A stretch of DNA of 64,000 nucleotides from Opisthocomus hoazin (lineage: Eukaryota; Chordata; Aves; Opisthocomiformes; Opisthocomidae). The notes under the pieces were generated by a model. The model was not told the DNA's origin and ran no database searches. It saw only the letters and a program-made list of their open reading frames with translations. Location: NCBI RefSeq assembly GCF_030867145.1, contig NC_134414.1, positions 22,996,810 through 23,060,809 on the forward strand, given 5' to 3'. This document shows, one piece after another, positions 51,601 through 61,365 of this stretch. Position 1 is the stretch's first letter. Each line of letters starts with the position of its first letter. The position numbers were made by a program, and so were the translations under genes.

Positions 51601-54600
51601 TAACTGTTTTGCTTGCTGGCCTGATCAGTCCACAGTGTTCTTGATTCTGCCCTGAAAGTATTTAATGCTGTACTAGTTTAAAATGCTCCTTTACTTTTTT
51701 TTCTTTGTTTCCATAACTGAAATTCTTCTTGTTAGAACATGATCTGGGATTTGCTTGCTTTTGGTGCTTCTTAAAAGTGATGGTCTTCATGTGCTGTCAA
51801 AAAAGCGGGGAAGGAGCTCTAGCTATTTCTTCATGGACTTCTGAATAGTTATGGATTGAAGTGAGTACCAGGTGAATGCAAGCCGAATGAGCATTTTCCT
51901 AGTTGGAGAGGATGCTTGCAGTGTCTTTTAATTTAGTGAAAATTTTCCTTCAGTACTGAGTAAAAGTGCATGTGATTGACTTCCTTGATTAGGTGAAGTC
52001 TTAATACTGAGCGTGCTTCAAGACTAACCAGGCTATGCCATCTGTTTAAGCTGTTCACTTGCAAGCAATATAAAAAACCCAACCTAGACAGTTGTGCTTC
52101 CTTGTTTCAAATTCTGCTCCTTGCCAGACAACTGCTTTTGTGAAACTCTCTTAAAACTCATTTCATCCGTTTTATCTGTGTGCAGAGGTTTAGGAGCCTT
52201 CACTGTATACAATAATATGCATACCAGTTCTGGAACTTATCGTTCATTGCTTATGTAGAGTTTATGTTTAGTCTTACAAGATGCATTGTTATCTACTGGT
52301 TTAAATCTTATGGAATGCTGTGATTGAACATCACTTCAGTGGAAGCATCTAGGGTTTTGAAGTTTGTCTTGTCCCAAACAGTGTCTGTTCTTTTTCTGTG
52401 CTTCTCTGCTCTTGAGACAGATCTGTCCTCCTTTTAATTTCAGTGGTACAATTAACTCCAAATCTGCTGCTTCCTGATGTTGTTTCTGCTTTGTAAACTC
52501 TTGTTTCCAAGTGTCTGTTTTGAGAGTAAATACTGTTGACAAAACCAGTAATTGTGAGTGTTGAAGAGCCCCTTTACACTGAAATATTAAAAATACTGAC
52601 ACTTCATTTTTTTTAATTTCTGGTCACTTTTAAATAGAAGTTCTGTGGTTTCAGCAAGTTCAAACTGTGGTTTAATAGTAGAATCTCTTCCTCATATGGT
52701 GAACCACTTCTGTCTCACTTCAGGTAATACTGAAATTGGTAATAAGTAATCTCTGATAACACTGACGTCTGATACTATGTACACTTCTATGAACAGATGC
52801 TTTTTATCCCATCTACCGTGGTTAAATGATAGAAATCTTTACCAACCAAGAAATAATCAGTTCCCCTTTCTTGCTGCTTAGTGTGGGAGGGTTTCTTAGA
52901 GGCCTCTTGGTATTTATGCCTCTGGTTTCTTGCATCTCTGATGCAAATCAAGTCCTTCTAGAAACTGTCCTGTGCTTCTACGTTTTCTTCTTCCTTTTAT
53001 TTACTCCTATTTTCTGGAACCATTTGTTTTACTATTTCTGCTTCAAATGTCTGTCTTCAGCTGTATAATTTGCTACTCTTCAATAAAAAAAAAAAGTATA
53101 ATCAGTTTCCTTAGGCACCTGAATATAATTAATACTAGATGTTCAGGATGTTATTTTGTCGATATTTTAGAAGATAAGTGAGATAGGTATATCAGAGATG
53201 TTAAAACAGCTTTGTAGTTCTGACGAAAAGTGCTTGTGGCAGTCAAAATGGTGAGATGTGATCTGTGTGGGAGCATAAGAAATTCTTAGGAAGAGGAAGC
53301 AAGCAGGTGATATGACTAGGTATCGGAGTTAGGATGGATATAACCACATCCGTGTACTGCTGTACCTTGAATAATTGAACAGGATTCAGGGGAAGAGGGA
53401 GGAAAGGCAAAGTAGAAACAGCTGAAATATTCGCTATCTTGAGAGCGAGGACAAAATTGGCAAAAAAAGGGAGCACTGACAGTTGGAGATGCCAGAGAAA
53501 AGCTGCTGGACAAGTTACTGGTTTGGCTGTCTGCACAGTTCAGCTGATAGAACATAAACACAAATGACTTGATGTTTCAAGGGCCACAAAAGCAATTACT
53601 TCAGCTTTTGCTCTTCACACCTGGGCAAATGCTCCTGAGCTGTTAGTAATCTTAACCTATTTTGCTGGAACAGGGAAGAGTTTACACTTGTTAGTCTTGG
53701 GGTAGAGATGATTTAGGTGCAATATTTCAAAAGACTGAATAAATAATACAGTTTCTTCTTTCTTTGCTGTTACAGATTCTGCTGACATCTGGTTCTTTTC
53801 TTAGACGTGCATGTTGCTTCTGGATCCATCCGGACCATTCTTCTTTCAAATAAATCTGAAGTAGCTTAACTGCTGTTTTCTTGATGGCCTTACTAGTGGA
53901 TCTCACTTACCATAGAGATCCATGTAGTGAATATCTATACTTTTCTACTTACAGAAGGTTTCTGTCTTCATCCTTTAGCTTTCTATTTGAACACAAGTTG
54001 ACTGTGTTTCTGTCCCAGAATATTCTTTTCTAGAAGCTTTCCCAGTATTTATTTAATTTCTAATCCAGAACTGTTACTCTGTAAACCTACCAGAGAGAAG
54101 TTTGCCTGCATTGGGAAGTATGTGCTGATCTGTTTTATCATGGACTGTGTGAGTTTTAAGTGCAAAGCATTTCCTTCAACTGGAAACAAATATTTGGGCT
54201 GCTACATAGTGTTGTAGCAATCAGCTGGTATTCCGGTGTTCTCGATTGACTGACCCTTGCATGGGAAAAGTTGTAGCAAGAATGCACTCTTACACTGCAG
54301 GTGTGTTCTTCGTCCTGTTCTCTGTCCTTCTGAAGGCACGTGAAGCAAATCATGCTGCTTTTTCCAGTCAAGAAGAGAAGTCTGTAGCACAGGTGGCTGG
54401 ATTCAAGGCACTGATGGCTTTATTGAAATACTCTTGCAGCCAGGGTGTTCAAGAGCAGATACTTCCATTAGTTTCAGTTGCAAACAGAAGTGAGACTCAC
54501 TTCTGAAACACCATGAAATTACAGATCTCTGTTTTGGAGCTCGATCTTTCTTCTTAGTAGGATGTATGCAGAAGAGCTCTAGACTTCAATTTTCATGATC

Positions 54601-57600
54601 CTTTCAATAGGTTGTAAAGGAAGATTAAGATTACTTCTAAAATGATTGTTGCTGATAATGGCAAGAATAAAAGTTCTTCAGAAACCCTTCAGGTGATTTT
54701 GCTCTTATTTCCAGGAATTTGGATTTCTTTTGCAACAATACTTATATTTCTGGAATATATCCCAGTCATCTGTGTTGTCTTGTATCTTGATAGCCACTTT
54801 TGTAGTTACCAGTTTGAATTCAACTCTGTCCTAGTTGACAGGATGAAGATTTGAAAAGTATATAGAACTCGTAACTTGTAAGACTTTTCAAACTGCATGA
54901 AGTGTTTTATAATACATCTTTTCTCAGTTGTCTATTATGAGATACCTAGCATGAAGTAGACCTGATTTCTAGAATTAAATCTCTAATAGGGTATACAAAT
55001 GAGTCATGAAAGAATGAGTGAGTTTAGAACCAAATGTAAGAAGAACAGAAGAGTATTCAGGCTTCTGCATTTAGCTTGGGCATTATGCTTTGGAAGAGGT
55101 CAAATATGCAATGGGATCTATCTACAATTAGGTCATCGCAATGCAGAATCTAGGTGTTGTAGTGAGGGAGAGGTATAGTCACACTACTTTGCATCAAGCT
55201 TCCCCTCAGAGGGCACTGGACCATTATTCTCTGGAAGTTTTGCTTCTAGATTAACTTTCTTGTGCTTAGTAATCTAGTTGTTCGAATTTTCTTTACTAAT
55301 TTGATAGCAGTGTTTTTACTTAAAATTTTCCTGAACATGGCAGTCCTTAAACTTGCATATGTTTTCATAGGACACCGTACATTTTAATTTACCAGAAGTG
55401 ATGCATGGAAGGAAAGTGCGTGATACTTGTGGATTGGTTCTGAATTAATTCCGTCTTTGAAGGAGACTTGAAACTGAGACTAGTTTAAATGTGCAGGGTT
55501 TTGTTGATAGTCACTTTTACGTACCATTGAAATATCATGGAGAGCGCAAGACGAAGCCTGTACTTCATCTGAAATGGAAGATGACTGCCAAGAAAGCAGC
55601 TTCAGAGAAAAAGACTTGAGTGTCCTGGTGGACAACAAGTTGACCAGGAGTTAGCAGTATGCCCTTGCAGCAAAGATGGCCAACTGCATCCTGGGTTGTA
55701 TCACAGAATATTTGCGGCTGGAAGGGACATTTGCAGGTCATCTTGTCCACCCCCCTGCTCAAGCAGCGTCACCTGGAGTGGGTCGTCCAGGACCACGTCC
55801 GTTTGAGTTTTTTGTATCTCCGGGGATGGGGACTCCGTAGCCTCTCTGGGCAACCTATTGCTATATTAGCAAGAGTGTAGCCAGCAAGTCAAAGGAATTG
55901 ATTTCCACCCCCCCCCCCCCATCCTTGTGCCCTGCTGAGGCTGCATCTGGAGCACCATGTTCAGGTTTGGATTCCACAGGATGAAAAGCCTTGCAAGTTC
56001 AGTGGAGAGCCACCAAGATATGTACAGGACTGGAGCACGTGACATAGGAAGACAGGCTTGGAAGACCTTAGTTTGTTCAACCTTGAGAAGGCTAAAGGGG
56101 GATCAGTTATCTGATGGGAGGGTGTAGAGAGGACAAAGTTGTACTCTTCTAAGAAATGCACAGTAGAAGGATGAGAGGCAATAGACACAAGATGAAAACA
56201 AGGGGAAACTTGATTTGGATGGAAGGAAAAGCTTTTTTCTCTGTGAGGGTGGTGAAATCCTCCATAGAGGTTTTGGAATGCTCATCCTTGGAGATGTTTA
56301 GATTTGACTGAACAAGATCCTGAGCAACCAACTCTGGACCTGCTTTGAACAGGAGGTTGCAGTTGACCTCTGGAGATCCCCTGCAATCTACATGTTCCTG
56401 TGATTCTACACTTCTGAAACAAAGAATGAAGCAGTGATTTTTAAAATAAAGAGTCAGGAAGTTCTGTAATTTTTTTGTTCCCCCTTTACATAGTAATAAG
56501 GATTTTGGTGTTCTTTGTTCTGTTTTTCTCTCTGCCAGTGAAGTTCTTTCTTTTGTCTCCTGCCATGAAATATCAACAACATTGACATAGCTTTATGTTT
56601 TCCTTAATTTCGTTTCTGAACACTCACTTTTTCTTGAGGGTGGTTAAAATATTCAATTAAAAAGAAAAATGTTCTGTAGTAAGAACATGGGAACAGCTGT
56701 TGTAGTTCACATCGGGGATTGGGACTCCTGCGGTGTATGTAAGTGGGAAGAGTAAGAACAGGGCAGGTACTTAGGATCTTTTCCCCTGAGCATTCTCTTA
56801 GTTTCTGACTCTAGTCTAGAGATCAGGGGATCTTTTGAACTTTTTGCAGTGTTCCTGTACACTGTTTTTAGCAGATCTCTTTAATTAGCGCTTGTCCGGT
56901 CTCCTTGTGAACACATGTAAGTAGTTTTCCCATCCATGACACTCTTTGGTGAGAAGTTCTTCTGACCCGCTGTGTGTGTTATGTGAAGAGCTGCCTCCTG
57001 TTGTTTGTTTTGAAACTTCTGTTGGTATTCATGTGATCTCCCACAGTTGTTAATACTAGAAAAGACAATGAACAGTTGATCCATAGTGCCCCACATTATA
57101 CTATTTTTAGTTCTGTCATTATCCTCTTAAGTTATCATGTTTCCAGGCCAAAAATCCTTACTTTATAAGAAGGCTCTTTGACCCTATGTTACTGTAGTTC
57201 TCGTGAATCTTTTGTTTATTCCGGCTAGAAGAGTACTTCTAGGGAAAAGAGTCTCAAGTGTTAGTTTTTCTGCAGAATGAAATTAATACTGCGAATTCTT
57301 AGAGATGAAAGATAACACACTGTGATGAATGTGAGAGGAGAGGTGTAAGTTACCCGAGAACCTTGAGAGACTCTCATCTGGAAATTTGACACTTAAGAAC
57401 AAGGGTAAATTCTTGGTTTGCATTATGGCTATCTAAAAACATGGGATAGTACAGTATGAGGTTCTCTGTTGATATTGTCAATGGAGGAAGCCTTTGAGTT
57501 AGATAGACTACTAAATATAAGTGTTTAAGACATCAGTATAATGCTGTTTGTGAATACTTTCAGGTATGCTTTAATCTGTTTTTATAATAGTGTTGTACTC

Positions 57601-60600
57601 CTTGGTTTTTGAATGGTTTTAATATGCAGACAAGTTCAGGGAGTGCTGACGAGTAATAAAAATGCAGGAAAAGTTCAGATTGAAGGAGGTAATGATTATG
57701 AGGTGTTGGGACCAATAAACTTGAAGAGGTTTGGGGGCTTTTAATTTTTTTTCTCTTCACCAGTGTCCTGTCTCCTTCATTTGTGTAACAACATGTTTAA
57801 ACTTCTAAGAATGCAGGAATGCTCACATACTCTTCTTAGTTGCTGTGACAAGAATAAAGTGAGAGCTTTGCTGCTACGCTTTTGTTTCTGCCCACAGAAC
57901 CACAGAATCTCCTGCATCCTTGGTGTGTTTTTTTTTGAAATTCTTGTTCTTTGTCATCTTGATAATTTAGATCTAGGTTTGCTAGGCTGGTACTAGATAC
58001 TAATAAAGTTTCTTAGTGTTGCTTTTAAGTCTGAAAGATCTAGGGTAAAATCAGTAAAGTCCAGTATTGTAAGGATGTTTGAAATTCAGAAGTGATGGAT
58101 ATGCTGCTGTGTTGTACTTTGTGTGCATGAACCGTTCTTGACATCAGTTGAATAAGGAGATACTGGAGATGTTAGTTAGCAAAAGCTATTTCTGCTTTTA
58201 ACGGATTTCTGTCCAAAACATGTATTTAGTCTGTTGACACAGTGAATCTTTCCCGATTATGCTCTGATTAACTTACTATAAATTCATTTATTACAACCTG
58301 TATTTTCATCTTGCTGTCTCTTGGAGTCATCATGGCCTCAAGTTTGATTTTTCTTTTGGACCTAGAACTCATGAAAGCTTCACTCATCTGTGCATTGTTT
58401 TGATTATATTCCTGAAAGCTCTTTGTCAAGCTCTTTATCAGTATATTTGCATCATTGCTTCTAGATTTACATTTTGGTTTATTCTGTGATTCTAGAGGTA
58501 CCAAGGCTGTTTGCGCATGCAGATTTTTTTAATGGTTTTTGTCCATTAAGGTTGTTCCAAGAAGTCAAATTCTTTAAGTTGTGACCTCCTGTATTCTCAC
58601 TGGTAATACAGCTTGAAGTATTCTTGATGCCCTGCTTTTGTCTATTAGCCTGTCAGCAGGGAAGAATGTATATTGGCAGAATAGCTCCAACTCATAGAAC
58701 TGTATAATGGCTGCATTTTGGTCTTGTTACTTGGTGTGAATTTTGTCAATATTGTAGCTGATTAGGAGAATTACTAGCTGCAGGGTAACATTTTTAAAGG
58801 CAAACAGAAAAAATGAAGGAAGATGGGAAGGAAGGATCCTGGAGTTGTATAAAATACCCTTCTCTAGGTGGCTGCTTGGTATCTTGACACATACTCTGTT
58901 TTGGAGGAAATTCACGGCAGAGGTTTCATCAAAGCAGCACGTGGAAATTGTGAAGTTGTGTGGTATTTTGAAATTTTGCTGGTCTCTGCAAGGTGCTACA
59001 CCAAATTTGTAGTAGAGGCATGTGTAGTTGTACATTTTTATGTACATGTTTTTAATATAGGGAAGATGATACATTTTATAAAACTGTAAGCTGCTTCTCT
59101 GGCTGTAAGACTGGGTTTAGCTAGTTCTCAAATGTAGGTAGCTAAAGATAGGAAGAGCAAAGATGTCCACTGAAGCTTCTGTTACTCTGAACAATGTGAA
59201 ACACCTATGAAACACGCTTTACCTTTCCTTCCCCCTTCAGTCCGTGAGAAGAGAGAAAGAGGGAGGGAGAGTGCCAAAATCATTCCTTAGCAGAAGGGAA
59301 GAAATCTGAAGTGCCCAAGTGTCAATTGTGTTTTCTAATAGTCAATAAGGAGAGACTCATCACTGTTCGAATGAGGAATTCTCTGTGATCGCTGTCAAAA
59401 CCATGATGCTATTTTTATGGGCTGGGAAGGTGTCTCAACGCTTTTGTCTGAAACTTGCTTGAGATATTTGCCTGACACTGAAGTATGTAATACATGTAGC
59501 AGATCAGAACTATTGATTTTGTGTATTGGCTGTGTCATTGGTATTTCTGCTTGGTGTGACTTTTCTGTGCTTTTTATAGAACATTTTCCCTTCTGTGGAA
59601 AACTGTTGAGAGATGTCAAAACTGAGTCTGTTATCAGGTTTATGGAGTCACAGTTTCTCACTGGATCCAGTGAGGAGCTTAGGAACTCTGCAGTGTGTTT
59701 CTTCTACCTGGAGGACTGGAACTAGGAGAGTTGAGAAGTTAGAGATTCTCTCAGCAGCGCTGTTACCAAGAAGCTGCTATGCCTGACTCATACTTGATGA
59801 TGTTAAGGATGTTACCTTTTGGAGAGTACAATTATTTTTTCAATGTTTAGTACCATTGTTTATTCTTCGTCTTTGCCATGCCGGACTCCTGTTTCTTTTC
59901 TTACAACCATTGTCTTATCAGCAGAGAGGGAGGAACAGAGTTGTGTCAAACTTTCCAACTCATTACAACTTGCCGTCTGCTCTTACCACAGTTCACAGTT
60001 TGCAGATGGTGGGATTTGGGGTGGTTTTTTTTTGATTGGTTCACTGGGATTTTCTGAGGGGTGTGTGTTTGGTTTTTGTCTTTACACAGAAGTTTTGTTT
60101 TAGCCAGCTTCCTTCCAGGAACAAGAGACCCAACCGTAGTGCTAAATGCGCTTGAGAGGATGATCGTGAGAGTTAGGTAATACAGGAAGGTTCTGATGAG
60201 GAGCAAATTGCTGAAGTAAATAAATATTTCCTTCTGTGTTTGTTACACCATAATTTAAATCCAAAAGCCAAACATGGTTTTAACTAACGCATTGTTTTGC
60301 TTTGTTTTATGTTTTAGAAATATGGCAAATTAACATCTTGTACTGGCTGCAGAGCTCAGTGCAGGTTTTTTGACATGACTCAGTGTATAGGACCTAATGG
60401 ATATACGGAGCCATACTGCTCAACTGCATGCATGAACACACACAAATCACAATATGCAAAATCACAAAGTAAGTGAAAAGGATGATGAATTTTCATCACC
60501 GATAAGAGTAGGCACTTTTTTTTTTTGAAGTTTGAACACTGGGGCTGGGTTATTTTGTTTTAAAATTAATCTATGGAGGTGTGACTTTATAGGTTTTTAG

Positions 60601-61365
60601 ACTTACTTTAAAAAAAAAAGAAAAAATGAAAAAGATCATCTGATGTTGAACACTTAGTAAATGGACCTGTGAAGGGTCATTTTCCCCACTGGCCTTTTTG
60701 CTTGATTTCTGAAACAGCTTTCAGCTGTCTTAAGGCTTCTGGGGAAAAAATGTTGAGACAGCGTGCTCTGATGTGTCACAGAGAGATAGTGCAGTTTTCA
60801 TGCATGTGAATTAATATTCTCTTGTCTGTGATGCAACCCCACCCCATTTTATATCCTCAAGCAACAACTGGAAAAGGATAGAGGTAGCTATGATGTATAC
60901 AGATATTCTCTAGGTAAAATTTTTAATCTGGGTGAAAGGAACTGGTAAATAACTCAAAACGTGTGTTCTTCAATATGCAAAGCAGGCATAGATCTCAATT
61001 CAGCGAACTTGAAAATGCTCTAGTGAATTTTGTAGAAGACGGTGCTATTTCATATTTAATGCTGATCTTTAATGGAGTAATTCAGCAAAACCTTTGCAAT
61101 TTCTTATGTGACTTTTAGAAGCTGACTGGAAAACACAAATCTGATCTTTTTACGTTGAAATGGTGGGAAGAGCTGACCTGTAATCCAGCTTTTTTTTTCG
61201 CGCTATTATTTTGTGTTTATTTTGTTTGTAAACTACATTTTTCTTTTAGGTATGGGAATTATTTGCCACTTTTGTAAACGAAACTCTTTACCTCAGTATC
61301 AAGCCACAATGCCTGATGGAATACTGTACAACTTTTGCAGTTCCAGTTGTGTAGCTAAATTTCAG
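29828..61365 (+). CDS. ZMYM2: ZMYM2 (ZNF198), partial: six coding exons, 5' part of the protein
   Basis: Joining 29828-30680, 41170-41455, 44975-45140, 45992-46204, 60318-60468 and 61250-61365 gives 595 codons without a stop, and all junction phases agree. Residues 1-284 are acidic and low-complexity, with SUMO-interaction-like motifs VVFIE (61-65, after four Asp) and TIIIDDEED (117-125). Six MYM-type zinc fingers (CxxC...CxxxC, or CxxC in finger 4) follow at about 333-361, 375-407, 427-454, 469-500, 514-544 and 562-590. From knowledge of the family, ZMYM2 is a nuclear protein associated with LSD1-CoREST-HDAC1/2, it binds SUMO, and it is about 1,370 residues long. The remaining fingers and C-terminal domain therefore lie to the right of the window. 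The near-identity of the finger region to what I remember of mammalian ZMYM2 separates it from ZMYM3, ZMYM4 and ZMYM6. A short linker segment after residue 506 was not found. Confidence 0.95.
32785..35490 (-). repeat. long CR1 LINE copy (endonuclease + RT), minus strand, frameshifted
   Basis: This is the longest CR1 copy here, about 2.7 kb. On the minus strand, 35462-35139 encodes endonuclease sequence ([34 protein letters not shown]), followed in another frame by MGDFNHPDV near 35139-35165. At 34317-33940 comes the start of the reverse transcriptase ([26 protein letters not shown]). At 33909-32860 are motif A ([13 protein letters not shown]), motif B, an intact FADD box and the ORF2 C-terminus. 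Several frameshifts and stops separate these blocks, so it is a dead copy. The 3' end is at about 32785 (reverse complement of the usual CR1 terminus). Confidence 0.92.
36150..36705 (+). repeat. older CR1 3' fragment, plus strand
   Basis: Plus-strand sequence shows 'gtggccagcaggactaggga', a stretch corresponding to [11 protein letters not shown], the 'ctgaggaaattgaggttgtttagcctggag' block ([10 protein letters not shown]), a tract corresponding to [12 protein letters not shown] near 36530, and a CR1 3' end with 'tatgattctgtg' at 36690-36700. Frames are disrupted by deletions. It belongs to an older subfamily than the copy at 32.8-35.5 kb. Confidence 0.8.
36866..38010 (-). repeat. older CR1 fragment, minus strand
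   Basis: The left end (gatagaatggtttgggttgg) is a reversed CR1 3' terminus. Minus-strand frames give, from 5' to 3': a piece like [21 protein letters not shown] (38010-37909), [18 protein letters not shown] (37765-37640), [15 protein letters not shown] and [12 protein letters not shown] (37438-37160), and [12 protein letters not shown] (37068-36950). The box corresponding to FADD reads FTDN. The composition indicates a different CR1 subfamily from the young copies. Confidence 0.85.
41140..41160 (+). repeat. T21 run forming a polypyrimidine tract
   Basis: Twenty-one consecutive T end nine bases before the exon that starts at 41170, directly upstream of the gtcttgaag acceptor. The run is part of the splice signal and probably length-variable. 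Confidence 0.85.
41170..41455 (+). CDS. ZMYM2: ZMYM2 coding exon: MYM finger 1 and start of finger 2
   Basis: The acceptor follows a T21 tract (gtcttgaag, ending 41169) and the donor is gtaagg at 41456. The exon begins in phase 1 with AT, completing Asp285, then [13 protein letters not shown]. It continues through a Gln/Pro/Ser-rich linker to [13 protein letters not shown] finger 1 uses C333, C336, C357 and C361 ([10 protein letters not shown]). The exon ends after LCVMCR, which supplies C375 and C378 of finger 2, and splits Lys380 in phase 2. The open frame running left of 41170 is only the T tract read as Phe. Confidence 0.95.
44975..45140 (+). CDS. ZMYM2: ZMYM2 coding exon: MYM finger 2 and start of finger 3
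   Basis: The acceptor is tttttttctttcag, ending 44974. The first base completes Lys380, followed by [20 protein letters not shown]403 and C407 ([10 protein letters not shown]) close finger 2; [11 protein letters not shown] starts finger 3 with C427 and C430. The exon ends at GAG (Glu435), where the downstream exon joins in phase 0. The donor is gtctgg, weak compared with the other donors of this gene. Reading through would add about 33 residues before TGA at 45241. Confidence 0.93.
45992..46204 (+). CDS. ZMYM2: ZMYM2 coding exon: MYM fingers 3 and 4
   Basis: The acceptor ttatttttttag ends at 45991 and the donor gtaatt starts at 46205. The exon is 71 whole codons, phase 0 at both ends. It begins [14 protein letters not shown]450 and C454 ([11 protein letters not shown]) complete finger 3. 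Finger 4 follows with [10 protein letters not shown] (C469, C472) and [11 protein letters not shown] (C497, C500). The open frame alone seems to start at the ATG of THKLCS (46019), but the splice signal and the match to the family place the exon start at 45992. Confidence 0.94.
49455..51097 (+). repeat. older CR1 LINE copy, plus strand
   Basis: About 1.6 kb of CR1, from the region before the reverse transcriptase to the 3' end (cattctgtgattttatgat). The frame 49817-50401 shows [27 protein letters not shown] (motif A), [17 protein letters not shown] (motif B) and FDDD in place of FADD at 50213-50224. Later frames keep [14 protein letters not shown] and [10 protein letters not shown]. Stops and frameshifts separate the pieces. 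The wording differs from the 26.6-kb copy (for example [23 protein letters not shown]), so it is a separate, older subfamily. Confidence 0.9.
55580..56412 (+). repeat. old CR1 fragment split by a second CR1
   Basis: The plus-strand CR1 piece starts near 55580 (stretch corresponding to [11 protein letters not shown] at 55615-55640), is interrupted at 55701-55864, and resumes with 'gcaagagtgtagccagcaag'. It runs through a C13 tract (55908-55920) and further CR1 tail sequence to a 'ctgtgattcta' end near 56408. Frames are broken. It is an old insertion. Confidence 0.75.
55701..55864 (-). repeat. short CR1 3' end nested inside another CR1
   Basis: The segment starts with tcacagaatatttgcggctg, the reversed CR1 3' terminus, and continues through the usual 'aagcagcgtcacctggagtgggtcgtccagg' region to 'cctctctgggcaacctatt'. 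It lies opposite in orientation to the CR1 on both sides, whose sequence is continuous once this piece is removed. It is therefore the later of the two insertions. No convincing target-site duplication is visible. Confidence 0.75.
60318..60468 (+). CDS. ZMYM2: ZMYM2 coding exon: MYM finger 5
   Basis: The acceptor tatgttttag ends at 60317 and the donor gtaagt begins at 60469. The exon starts in phase 0 with [20 protein letters not shown]. Finger 5 uses C514 and C517, then C540 and C544 (PYCSTACMN). The final base is the A of Ser557, completed by GT in the next exon. The exon has no ATG at its start, so ORF-based prediction misses it. Identification rests on splice sites, phase and family match. 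Confidence 0.94.
61250..61365 (+). CDS. ZMYM2: ZMYM2 coding exon: MYM finger 6
   Basis: The acceptor acatttttcttttag ends at 61249. The first two bases complete Ser557, then [20 protein letters not shown]. Finger 6 uses C562 and C565, then C586 and C590 ([11 protein letters not shown]). The donor gttagc follows CAG at 61365 in phase 0. Codons after it to TAA at 61396 are intron. This is the last ZMYM2 exon I can find in the window. Confidence 0.93.

Larger units (their letters stand above)
46205..60317 (+). other. ZMYM2: 14-kb ZMYM2 intron
   Basis: The intron separates the exons for fingers 4 and 5. It contains two CR1 loci (49.45-51.1 and 55.58-56.41 kb), a T21 run at 49374-49394 and otherwise AT-rich DNA without recognisable coding. 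I looked here for a small exon of roughly 24 codons that I remember between these fingers in mammalian ZMYM2, and did not find one. Confidence 0.7.

Noticed and set aside
54246..54506. 86-codon plus-strand frame with a hydrophobic stretch
   Set aside because: No recognisable family, no flanking exon signals, and length is compatible with chance in a 14-kb intron.
58268..58504. Minus-strand 78-codon frame with protein-like composition
   Set aside because: No family match, no splice signals examined support it, and it lies in the ZMYM2 intron. Length is within chance expectation.
59417..59725. 102-codon plus-strand frame, Cys-rich, upstream of the finger-5 exon
   Set aside because: The cysteines do not follow the MYM spacing, there is no acceptor at its start, and its end does not join the exon at 60318 in a family-consistent way.
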